Shown piece after piece: positions 12,012 to 20,521 of a stretch of DNA of 21,267 nucleotides. A program made the translations under genes and the position numbers. Each line of letters opens with the position of its first letter. The stretch's first letter is position 1. Source of the DNA: Hypholoma sublateritium FD-334 SS-4 (taxonomy: Eukaryota; Basidiomycota; Agaricomycetes; Agaricales; Strophariaceae); contig KN817607.1 of NCBI GenBank assembly GCA_000827495.1, positions 148,563 to 169,829 of the forward strand. The letters run 5' to 3'. The notes beneath the pieces are model-generated. The model ran no database searches and had not been told where the DNA came from. It saw only the letters and a program-made list of their open reading frames with translations.

Positions 12012-15000
12012 ATGGACCGATTTTCACTGCTATCAGACGATGTGATGATTGATACCTTTAATGAGTCCTCGCAGGTATATTCAAATCACTTTGTCTTTCT
12101 ATCAGCCTATTAAGTGTTATGTTCTGTCTTTCAAGAATATTCAATCTCGCTCTGGCTCCTCTGAAGCAACTCAAATACACCAACATCCATGGCAATGTCA
12201 GTAACGTTTCATTACTGTTGATTATTGACTATATTAAACATCTTTTTAGTGCGAAGCGTTGTGCGTCAACAACAGGAACGTGCTCGAGAGACTGAAGGTC
12301 AACGAGTGGTCGATGAACATGAAGTTCGTAATACACGCTCTGTTGCTCAGCAACGCCGGCGAGCGCGAGAGCGTGCACAAGGTACAACTATTTTCTTCCT
12401 AAAAATTTGTTTGTTTTCTTGATAAAACATCTTCTGTCTTCAGTTCGAATCATGATTCCTCCATCTACATCTACCGCTGCATCTTTTGAAGCACGCTCCT
12501 CGGGTCAACGACGGCGTAGACGGGCACGACAGCAGGAAAGTCGGCGAGCGGGTGATGATACGTTGTCGCGTAACGAACGTTCTCTTGCTCAGCAACGACG
12601 ACGGGCGCGTGAGCGAACGGAACGTACACAATGTTAGTAGCATTTATACCACTAATCGTTATCAATAATGTTGTATTCACTACTATTACAGCTGCCCATA
12701 TTGCGCCCGCACAAGACCTCTTTCTCGCTGCTCGGCATCCTTATCAAGAGCCTCCCAAACGACATGATCTTGGTCATATGAATGTTATTTGCACTAGCTG
12801 CGGCGCTTCTCATTGGCTTGCTGAGAAATTGTCCACTAGCTCTATACAGTGTCCGATATTTGGGTTGTGCTGTCTCGAAGGAAAAGTGCAACTTCCTGTA
12901 CTTGAACCACCACCTGATATCCTACGTATTCTTATGACATCAAACGAACGTCGGGCGATCAACTTTCGCGAGGATATGTGGATGTACAATCGAGCTTTCG
13001 CTTTCACCTCCGTTGGAGTACAAGAAGATTATTCTGTTCCCCCTGTGTTCAGAATTTGCGGCGAATTATACCATCGCTCGGGTGCCTTGGTACCTGATGA
13101 AGATCATCCGCCTCGCTATGCTCAACTTTATCTCTATGAACCACGCAACGCCCTCGAACACAGGATTGCGAATAACACAGATCTCGATGCGGACGTCATC
13201 GACAATTTGCAGACAATGTTGAATGCGAATCACCAATATGTGCCTCTGTATCGACATGCATACGAAATTCTGCGTCACTATAATCCTGCCAATGATGTCA
13301 ATATTCGATTGCGTCTCAGTGAAGGCCTCAATCGTCATACGTACAACCTGCCCACCGCCGACGATGTCGCCGTTATTCTTCCCGATGACAATTCCAGTCA
13401 ACCACGCGATATCATTTTGCGTCTGCGCTCAGGCCCTCTACAACGCATTAGTGATCTCCACCCAAGCTACGTTCCGCTGCAGTACCCGCTTCTCTTTCCT
13501 CATGGCGAGAACGGGTGGTATCCTGAACTACGGCTTCACGAGACAGCGAATGACCGTATGCGCCGCATCGGAAGACGGACTGAACGTAATCGACAACGTG
13601 CGGAACGTGGTTTAGATGTACCTGATGAATCCCACACTGCTACTGCATCCCGTCGACTCACTCTCGCGCGATATGTCGCATATCGCATGCATTACCGCCC
13701 GCAAGAGTTCAATATGCTTCTGCGAGGAGGCCGGCTCTTTACGCGATATGTTGTTGACATGTTCGCATCGATTGACCAACAAAGGCTGCAATACATTGAG
13801 AACAATCAGGCCGTTTTCCGTGCTGCTAGATTCAACAACCTTGAAGATGCAGTCGCATCTGACAATGACAACCTTGACCTCAACGATCTCGGTCAACGTG
13901 TTTTTCTGCCGTCCAGTTACACTGGTGGACCTCGCCACATGAATCAAGCTTTTCAGGATTCCATGGCCATTGCACGCTTCTACCGCAAAGTTGACATCTT
14001 CATGACTGTTACCACTAACCCCAAATGGCCCGAAATTACGCGTGAACTTTTGCCAGGACAATCAGCGTTCGACCGCCCTGATTTGGTTACACGTGTCTTT
14101 CAAATGAAGAAGAAAGAAATCATTGACTACATCTACAAACATGGTGTCTTTGGCTCCACGGCGGCGTACGTATACACCATTGAATTTCAAAAACGTGGCC
14201 TGCCCCATATGCATTGTTTAATATTTCTCGAAGAGCCGTACAAGTTGCAAACGCCAGAAAACATCGATTCCTGTATCCGCGCTTATTGGCCAGATCCGGA
14301 AACGGAACCCAAGTTATTCGAAACCGTGAAGAAGTACATGGTGCATGGACCTTGCGGCGCAGCGAACCGTGAAGCACCATGCATGGTTAATGGAAAATGC
14401 TGCAAGGGATTTCCAAAAAGTTTTCAGCCATTCACTACGATGGATCACGACGGATACCCGCTCTACTATCGTCCGAACGATGGCCGTGCATACATGGTCA
14501 ACAACGTCGCAATCGACAACCGATGGATTGTTTCCTACTGTCCATTCTTCAGCGCGTTATTTGATTGCCATATCAACGTTGAATGTGCTGCTTCGTTTGC
14601 CAGCTTCAAATATGTGTTCAAATACATTCAGAAAGGTCCCGATCGTGCATCATTTGAAATCTCTGAACGCAACGAAGTCAAACGATTCAAGCAAGGTCAA
14701 TATGCCTCGGCGGATGTCGGTGCCTGGCGTATTTACCAATTTGGCCTTCATGAGCAAATTCCGAATGTCGTTCGTTTGCAAGTGCATTTACCCAGTCATC
14801 ACATGGTAATATTTAATCCTGATGATAACTTGAATGCTGTACTTCTACGTGGAGCTCATCAACGAACAACATTAACCGCATTCTTCGAGGCAAATGCAGA
14901 TTGTGGTCTACTCGGCATTGAAGCTCGCAAATACACCTACCAATCATTCCCGCAGCATTTTGTTTACGACAATGTGCTCCGAAAGTGGAAATTGCGACAG

Positions 15001-16974
15001 AATCGCTTCGCATTGGGACGCATGTACTTCATCAAACCTACTGCCGGTGAACAGTTCTATCTCCGTACACTGCTCACTGTCGTTAAAGGCGCGACTTCAT
15101 TTGATGACCTTCGCCGTATACCTGGACAACCAGATCTTGAACCCACTTTCTATGCGGCCTGCCTCGCGCGAGGTCTGCTAGAAGATGACGGCGAATGGCG
15201 GTTATGCCTACAGGAAGCGTGCGACATGCAAACTGGTACACGTCTTCGTCACCTCTTTGCCACGCTGCTTCTTTTCGCTGAACCAGCAAAGCCTGGCGAT
15301 CTCTGGATGGAATTCCGTTCAAAGATATGCGATGATCTTGAACATCAGTTGCGAGCAATGCTTTTCCCTAATCCAACCGAGGATGACATCTACGACTATG
15401 GCCTCTTTTTGCTTGACAAAATTGTGCGTGATGCTGGATACTCCCTGGCAAACTGGCCCTCCATGCCTCAACCTCTGCGCAACTGGGCTACTCTTACTGT
15501 CAATCCTCTCATTGCTGAGCAGTTGAACTATGACCGAGATGCTGAACGTTGCGAATGGCAAAGCCGACTTCAGCAGTTAAACGTCGACCAAAAAGAAGCG
15601 TATCATCTCATTATTGCTTCCATTGATGACAACCTCGGCAAGACATTTTTCCTCCATGGACCCGCGGGTACAGGTAAAACTTTCGTATATAATACTACAT
15701 GCACAAAAGTGCGCAGCGACGGCGATATCATTCTTTGCGTATCTTCATCTGGAATTTCTGCGCTCCTTCTCCGTGGTGGTCGAACAGCGCATTCCCTGTT
15801 CAAAATTCCGATTGACTCGCTCACTGAAGGCTCTGTTTGCAGCATCTCCAAACGTAGTCAACTGGCAGATCTTTTGCAAGCGACCAAAGCTGTCATTTGG
15901 GATGAGGTCAGCGCACAACACCGACATGCTATTGAAGCTGTCGACCGTACACTTCGTGACATCCGCAACTGTGACCGGGTATTTGGTGGGCTGACAGTAG
16001 TTCTCGGGGGTGACTTTCTGCAAACGTTGCCGGTAGTACCCAGAGGTTCCCGTGAGGACATTGTCAACGCCTCCATTCAGAGTTCCTACCTGTGGAATTC
16101 AATCGAGATCCTTCACCTGCGTCAAAATATGCGTCTCGAACAAGGAGCCACCGATACTCGCCACTTTGCTCGATGGCTATTGGAAGTGGGCAACGGTCGC
16201 AACATGAAATCTTCAAATTCATCCTCCATCGAAATTCCTAGCAACATGTCTGTCGACTCCGTGTCATCCCTCATTGGTGCTATTTATCCTGCAGTCGACA
16301 CATCACCCCCACCTCCGCCGGAATATTTCCTCAATCGCATGATCTTGGCTCCTCGAAATGCTGATGTTGCCGACCTCAACCAAGATATTCTGAACAGATT
16401 GTCAGGTGTATCCCACACCTGCTTCAGTGCTGATCAAGTGCTCCACGAGCCAGGTGCTGATCCGGACGACAATTCCAATCACCTCCCTGTTGAATTCTTA
16501 CGTTCCGTCAATGCAGGCAGCATGCCACCAGGCGAGCTTAATCTCAAAGTCGGATGTCCTGTCATTTTGCTTCGCAACCTATCTCCATCTTCTGGCCTCT
16601 GCAACGGCACACGTATGGTTGTCACTCGAATGGGTGATAGAATACTCGAAACGCGCCTGCTTGGTGGTGAGCATGACGGAGAACTTGCGCTGATTCCCCG
16701 CATCAGCTTGACACCATCCACTCGCAATGCCGACCTTTCCTTTCGGCTCCGACGACGACAATTCCCTGTTCGCCTGGCATTTGCGCTTTCTATCAATAAA
16801 GCTCAAGGTCAATCTGTCAAGTATGTTGGAATTGACCTCCGTGTTCCCGTGTTTGCTCACGGTCAACTGTATGTCGCACTCTCACGAGCGACAAGAAGTT
16901 CAAACATCCACATTCTTCTGCCTACTGCAGAACTAGAGACGCGTAATGTAGTCTATGAAGAAGTCCTCCTGTAA
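12012..16974 (+). CDS. Helitron Rep/helicase transposase (RepHel)
   Basis: Five exons (12012-12074, 12136-12196, 12250-12381, 12444-12632 and 12692-16974) total 4728 bases and give 1575 aa. Order of parts: an Arg-rich basic N-terminus (about 45-148); a Cys-rich zinc-finger-like region (C182, C185, C202, C208/C209); a HUH nuclease with H654-M655-H656 in RGLPHMHCLIF and two catalytic tyrosines Y789 and Y793 in KYVFKYIQKG; and a Pif1-type SF1 helicase with GPAGTGKT (1138-1145), DE (1219-1220), GGDF (1254), INKAQGQS (1516) and YVALSRAT (1542). The protein nicks and unwinds DNA for rolling-circle transposition (family knowledge). The long frame can also be read from ATG 12631, but that runs through the last intron; splicing gives a better N-terminus. 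Every phase matches. No stops or lost catalytic residues were seen. Confidence 0.93.
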
Positions 16975-17104
16975 ATGATGTAATTTCTGTTTTTGTCGTT
17001 GTACCAAATTATTAATACACCGTTAACTGAAACATTATCGTCATGGTCTCATTTGCACCTGCTTCTCTCTCTCTGACCACGAACTACTGCTATCGCCATT
17101 CCCC
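16975..17104 (+). other. Spacer between the two Helitron genes
   Basis: About 130 bases with a pyrimidine-rich run (TTCTCTCTCTCTGACC, about 17062-17077) before the accessory gene start. It probably holds the 3' end of the transposase transcript and the promoter or leader of the accessory gene. Confidence 0.5.
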
Positions 17105-18258
17105 ATGTCTACAGCTTCAGACACTGGCCTTGGGGGACATGCTTCGCTCAGTGCTATTGCGGCCATTGGCAACCCACGTCACGCGCCGAATTCGACGAAG
17201 AAGCTAATTCTTGATGCGCAAATCTACCTTGGAACTTCGTCCGAGCAACTTATAGGTGTTCTTGCATATTTCAACACCACAAACTTAAATGTTGGCCTCA
17301 ATGATGTCGCTTTATATCATATTGAGTGCACGGTATGACTTTCTCGGCTTCGTTTGATTGTTCTTTAATAGTACCTTCCTTGCAGTTTGCATGCTTCGAC
17401 CCCGACCGTACTGAAAGCTATCCGACTAAGCTTTCTCCTCCTCGCTATGCCTTCACTGGTGACATTCAAAAAGTAATCTTATCAATATGTTGATTCAAAT
17501 ATCTCCTGATCAACTTCTACACTGTGGACAGATTATACGTCTCACAGATGCCGTGTCCCTGTCCGACTGTGAGGCTGACAGCTCGGCGTTTCCCATTGAT
17601 CCCTGCCACCAACCATATGTCCACATAGCTGGTGCAGCTGTTAATTGCGACAAAGCACGGGGAACGTTCGACCTCGATGTCGAACACTACATCTCACTCA
17701 CCAAACCTGATCAAAGCAACAAAATTATCACGCCAATTTCCTGTCTCATCCCGGATTCGCCACGATGGAAACTCGCTAAACCCGTCCCATACAACAAACG
17801 GTATGCATTTGTTACGGGTCTGTTGTCCGATGTTTCCTTTGAAGTCAACTCTCTTGAACCAACCGAAAATCGACCTATCACGCGCTTCGGCATCAATGTC
17901 GATAACATTGTCTTTCTTGGCACACAAGGTGTTGGTGTTGCCAGCAACACCTTCCCAAATGTTCTTGACAAAGGTGCGTACTGCCAGACATATTTGAATA
18001 TCCAATGTAACCCTTACTCTCTCCCACATTTTACTCTACAAAGCCGATACTGACACAGGTACTGCAAAACGATTGATCAGTTATGGAAAACGTCGTCAAC
18101 CTTCTTCCCAAGCTGAATCGACAATAGTTGCCGATTCCAACTCTGTCACGGCTCCATCTTCCGAACTGGTGACGACGTCATCCAAAACAACTGCCAGCCG
18201 TGACTCCATGCCGGTGACACGAAACAGTCCTCCATCCAAAAAATTGAAGAAAAATTAA
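17105..18258 (+). CDS. Helitron accessory protein, function unknown
   Basis: Four exons, 17105-17332, 17386-17472, 17532-17973 and 18059-18258, total 957 bases and give 318 aa. All junctions are GT-AG and in phase; the introns are 53, 59 and 85 bases. I do not recognise a named family. The body is rich in alternating hydrophobic residues that suggest beta strands, for example KKLILDAQIYLGTSSEQLIG, PYVHIAGAAVNC and KRYAFVTGLLSDVSFEV followed by RFGINVDNIVFLGT. The tail is Ser/Thr-rich and hydrophilic, with basic clusters (YGKRRQ and a final KKLKKN) that could be nuclear signals. A beta-rich single-stranded-DNA-binding (OB-like) role beside Rep/helicase would fit, but that is inference from texture and context only. 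It shares the Helitron's strand and lies entirely inside the element. Confidence 0.75.
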
Positions 18259-18400
18259 GCGAACTTTTCGTTTTTCATCACCAAATTTGAATATGTTTGT
18301 ATCCTATGTACTTCTATATATCTGTACTTCTATAAATCTTATTTCACTCTTACTCCAACTGAATGCATACTGTGAAACGTCAACTACTACTCTGCGCGTA
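18259..18400 (+). other. Helitron 3' non-coding tail
   Basis: AT-rich sequence between the accessory gene stop and the conserved 3' terminus, with a TACTTCTATA word repeated at about 18309 and 18325. It should hold the accessory gene's polyadenylation signals. No gene seen. Confidence 0.5.
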
Positions 18401-18453
18401 CTAAGCTGGCGCGCAGAGCTGAGCCCCCGTGCGAAGCACGGGTCGGCGGCTCG
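18401..18453 (+). other. Helitron 3' terminus with hairpin
   Basis: CCCGTGC (18426-18432), loop GAA, GCACGGG (18436-18442), then 11 bases to the end at CTCG. An outer pairing GAGCC (18421-18425) with GGCTC (18448-18452) could extend or compete with the hairpin. The stretch from about 18408 to 18443 is nearly identical to 11736-11775, showing that it is a defined terminus. In Helitrons such a hairpin marks the stop of rolling-circle transfer (family knowledge). Confidence 0.85.
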
Positions 18454-19075
18454 TTTTCCAAATGAAGAAATTTTGTCACATTATAAAGCAAAGCAGCTTG
18501 TTGAAAATTTGACAGGAATCACTCCAATGGTTCACGACATGTGCATAAATTCTTGTATTGGCTTCACAGGGCCATTTGAAGACAGGAATACTTGCCTAAC
18601 TTGTGGAGAATCACGGTATGAAGCCTATACAGATACAAATATTCCACAGAAACAATTCCATACCATTCCACTTGCACCCCAACTCCAAGCACTTTGGCGA
18701 TCTCCAGAAAGTGCAGCATGCCTCAAGTATCATCAAGAATATACAGAGAAGATTTTGGCTGAATTAACTACAAATGAAGGAGAAAGAAAATCACCATACC
18801 GAGATTTCTTTGATGGTTTAGACTACCTTCAACTCTATATTGATGAGAAAATTGCTTCAGGAGATATGATGCTTCTTTTATCAATGGATGGAGCACAGTT
18901 ATATTGAAACAAAGCATCTGAATGTTGGATATATATCTGGGTTATCCTCAATTATGCCCCTGATGTTCATTACAAAAAGTGACATGTTTTACCAGGTGGA
19001 TTTATTCCAGGGCCAAACAAACCAAAAAATCTTGATAGTTTTATGTTCCCAAGCCTCTACCATCTTTCCACATAG
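18454..19075 (+). pseudogene. CACTA (Tnp2-type) transposase, continued fragment, broken
   Basis: This continues in frame from 11580 after the Helitron. It encodes FPNEEILSHYKAKQLVENLT, GITPMVHDMCINSCIGFTGP, then TCLTCGESRY, and SMDGAQLY, all hallmarks of the fungal Tnp2 transposase (metal-binding Cys/His region, then the DGAQLY start of the catalytic part). Reading stops at TGA 18905-18907, but homology goes on (NKASECWIYIWVIL, then a second TGA at 18980-18982, then PGGFIPGPNKPKNLDSF) until TAG at 19073. Both TGA codons sit where the family has arginine, so CGA-to-TGA changes are likely. The rest of the catalytic domain is missing, so the protein cannot be functional. Confidence 0.85.
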
Positions 19076-19096
19076 GATAGTTCACATAGGATAGTT
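19069..19096 (+). repeat. 14-bp perfect tandem duplication
   Basis: CACATAGGATAGTT occurs at 19069-19082 and again at 19083-19096. It sits exactly where transposase homology ends, so it may mark the breakpoint that removed the rest of the gene. Confidence 0.8.
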
Positions 19097-19423
19097 ACCC
19101 TATATAGTATATAATGACTCATCAGTGATCTACAATGTCCCATCATTAATGGTGACAGTTGCCATCAATGGCAACCAACATATGTCACATCAGTAACAGG
19201 GGCAATGGGAACAAACAATGTCACGTACATAACGGGCCATTTTTTTCCAAATGACCCAACTCAGTCACCAAGTCTTGTTCGCATGCCTCATTCACACATC
19301 CAAGCACATCTCAGGTGTCCCTTTCGGTAAATGATGGATTTGTTCGGAGGTCCCTTTTTGAAAATTTATTACTAAATATGGACTTCTGCTGTGCAACCTT
19401 GACAACCTCGGTGCATGTTTAGA
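19097..19423. other. AT-rich non-coding remnant
   Basis: About 330 bases between the broken transposase and the tandem arrays. There is a loose repeat of words such as ATCAATGG and GTCACATCAGTAAC/GTCACGTACATAAC near 19140-19240. No gene recognised. Confidence 0.5.
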
Positions 19424-19719
19424 GTACTTCACATGCAAAGAAATCTGTCTTGGACCTGAAGTGCTTTGGTTCCGAGACAAAATAGCTCAGGTGCAAGGTA
19501 CTTCAGTTGCGAGACAATATGGCTCAGGTGTGAGATACTTCAGTTGCGATGCAAAATAGCTCGGGTGCAAAGTACTTCAGTTGCGAGACAATATGGCTTG
19601 GGTGCAAGATACTTTGGTTGCAAAGCAAAATAGCTCAGGTGTGAAGTGCTTCAGTTGCGAGATAATATGGCTCGGGTGCGGAGTGTTTTGCATGCGAAGC
19701 AAAATAGTTTGGGTGCAAA
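19424..19719 (+). repeat. 37-bp tandem array, 8 copies
   Basis: Eight consecutive units start at 19424, 19461, 19498, 19535, 19572, 19609, 19646 and 19683, each exactly 37 bases. The core reads GTACTTCAGTTGCGAGAC, then AATA or TATG, then GCTCAGGTGCAAG. Units at 19461, 19535, 19609 and 19683 carry AAAATAG, while those at 19498, 19572 and 19646 carry AATATGG, so the array is ordered as 74-bp pairs. The first copy is the most diverged. Such arrays are typical of the subterminal regions of CACTA elements (family knowledge). Confidence 0.9.
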
Positions 19720-19768
19720 GCATGAAGAGATTGTAAAATAACAATGTAGTATTGCCTCCAGCAGATGC

Positions 19769-20056
19769 CCGAGAATATCCAAACAACATTAAACTTGGTG
19801 CATACAATGTAAACTTGACTCTAATGGGCCCCCGAGAATTTCTGAAGCACATTTAACTTGGTGCAAATAATGTGATATTTGTTGCAGTGGAAGACTGAGA
19901 ATTACCAAAGAATGCTTAACTTACTGCACACAATATACTATTTCCATTAAAACTCCAAGATGTGCCGAAGCACATTTAACTTGGTGCAAATGATGTAATG
20001 TTGGCTGGGGGGGGGGGCTGAGAATTACCGAAGCACATTTGACTTTGTGAAAATAT
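19769..20056 (+). repeat. Degenerate 63-bp tandem repeat, about 4.5 copies
   Basis: A core GAGAATTACCGAAGCACATT followed by TAACTTGGTGCAAATAATGT recurs with changes, starting near 19771, 19834, 19897, about 19957 and 20020, a period of about 63 bases. An 11-base G run lies at 20007-20017. It follows the 37-bp array and is probably a second subterminal repeat block of the same transposon remnant. Confidence 0.75.
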
Positions 20057-20110
20057 CTTGTGTATGTCAATACATTGCCTATGATATGCTCGGTTTTTCT
20101 CGGTTTTTTT

Positions 20111-20521
20111 CGGTAAAATATGCGTTTTAAAGGCCTTGATTAGGGCTATCCACCACAAAAAGGTGTCATACAAACAGAATCATTATTGATAAAGTTATTG
20201 ACTAAAGTAGTTTGACAGCAATACATGTACACTGACTTGACTGTTTCATGGTCAATTCTTCTCGGAATCTTTCGGTAAAATATGCGTTGGAAAGGCCTTT
20301 ATTAGGGCTATCCACCCCAAAAGNTCTCATGCTTACAGCATTATTTGTTACAAAGTTATTGACCAAGGAAGTTGCACAGCAATACATGTTTACTGACATG
20401 CCTGTACTGTAGTCAATTCTTCTTGGATTTTATCGGTGAGATATTCAATAGAAAGGTATTAATTAGACCTATCTACTGCAAAAAACCGCATGAAGAACAA
20501 ATTATATTCCACAGAGTTATT
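20111..20521 (+). repeat. 161-162-bp tandem repeat, about 2.6 copies
   Basis: Units begin near CGGTAAAATATGCG at 20111 and 20273, and at CGGTGAGATATTC at 20434. Shared landmarks in each are AAAGG...ATTAG and CTATC, AAAGTTATTGAC or ATTCCACAGAGTTATT, GCACAGCAATACATGT, and AGTCAATTCTTCT before the next unit. The third copy is the most diverged. The block forms the left arm of the large inverted repeat. Confidence 0.75.

Larger units (their letters stand above)
11581..18453 (+). mobile_element. Autonomous Helitron (rolling-circle transposon), 6873 bp
   Basis: The element begins TCTCTATATAATAAAACG at 11581, directly after the host base A (11580). It ends GGCTCG at 18453, directly before host T (18454), giving the A-T insertion without target duplication that is expected of Helitrons. 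A 7-bp hairpin lies 11 bases before the 3' end. Joining 11580 to 18454 keeps the interrupted transposase frame (codons CGC, CA+T, TTT, CCA), which supports both ends to the base. Inside are a Rep/helicase gene and an accessory gene, both on the plus strand and free of disabling mutations that I can see, so the copy may be recent or active. The last four bases are CTCG, whereas CTRR is the usual rule. Confidence 0.92.

Noticed and set aside
12631..12691. Start of the Rep/helicase at ATG 12631
   Set aside because: The first 20 codons are hydrophobic and coincide with a GTTAGT...TTACAG intron. Four upstream exons join in phase and supply an Arg-rich N-terminus.
18287..18453. Open frame starting in the Helitron tail and running into the transposase fragment
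   Set aside because: A fusion made by the insertion. The part before 18454 is Helitron 3' terminus, whose counterpart at 11736-11775 is non-coding.
20202..20399. 65-codon frame, repeated identically at 21047-21244
   Set aside because: The identity comes from the inverted repeat. The frame crosses an ambiguous base and has no family resemblance.
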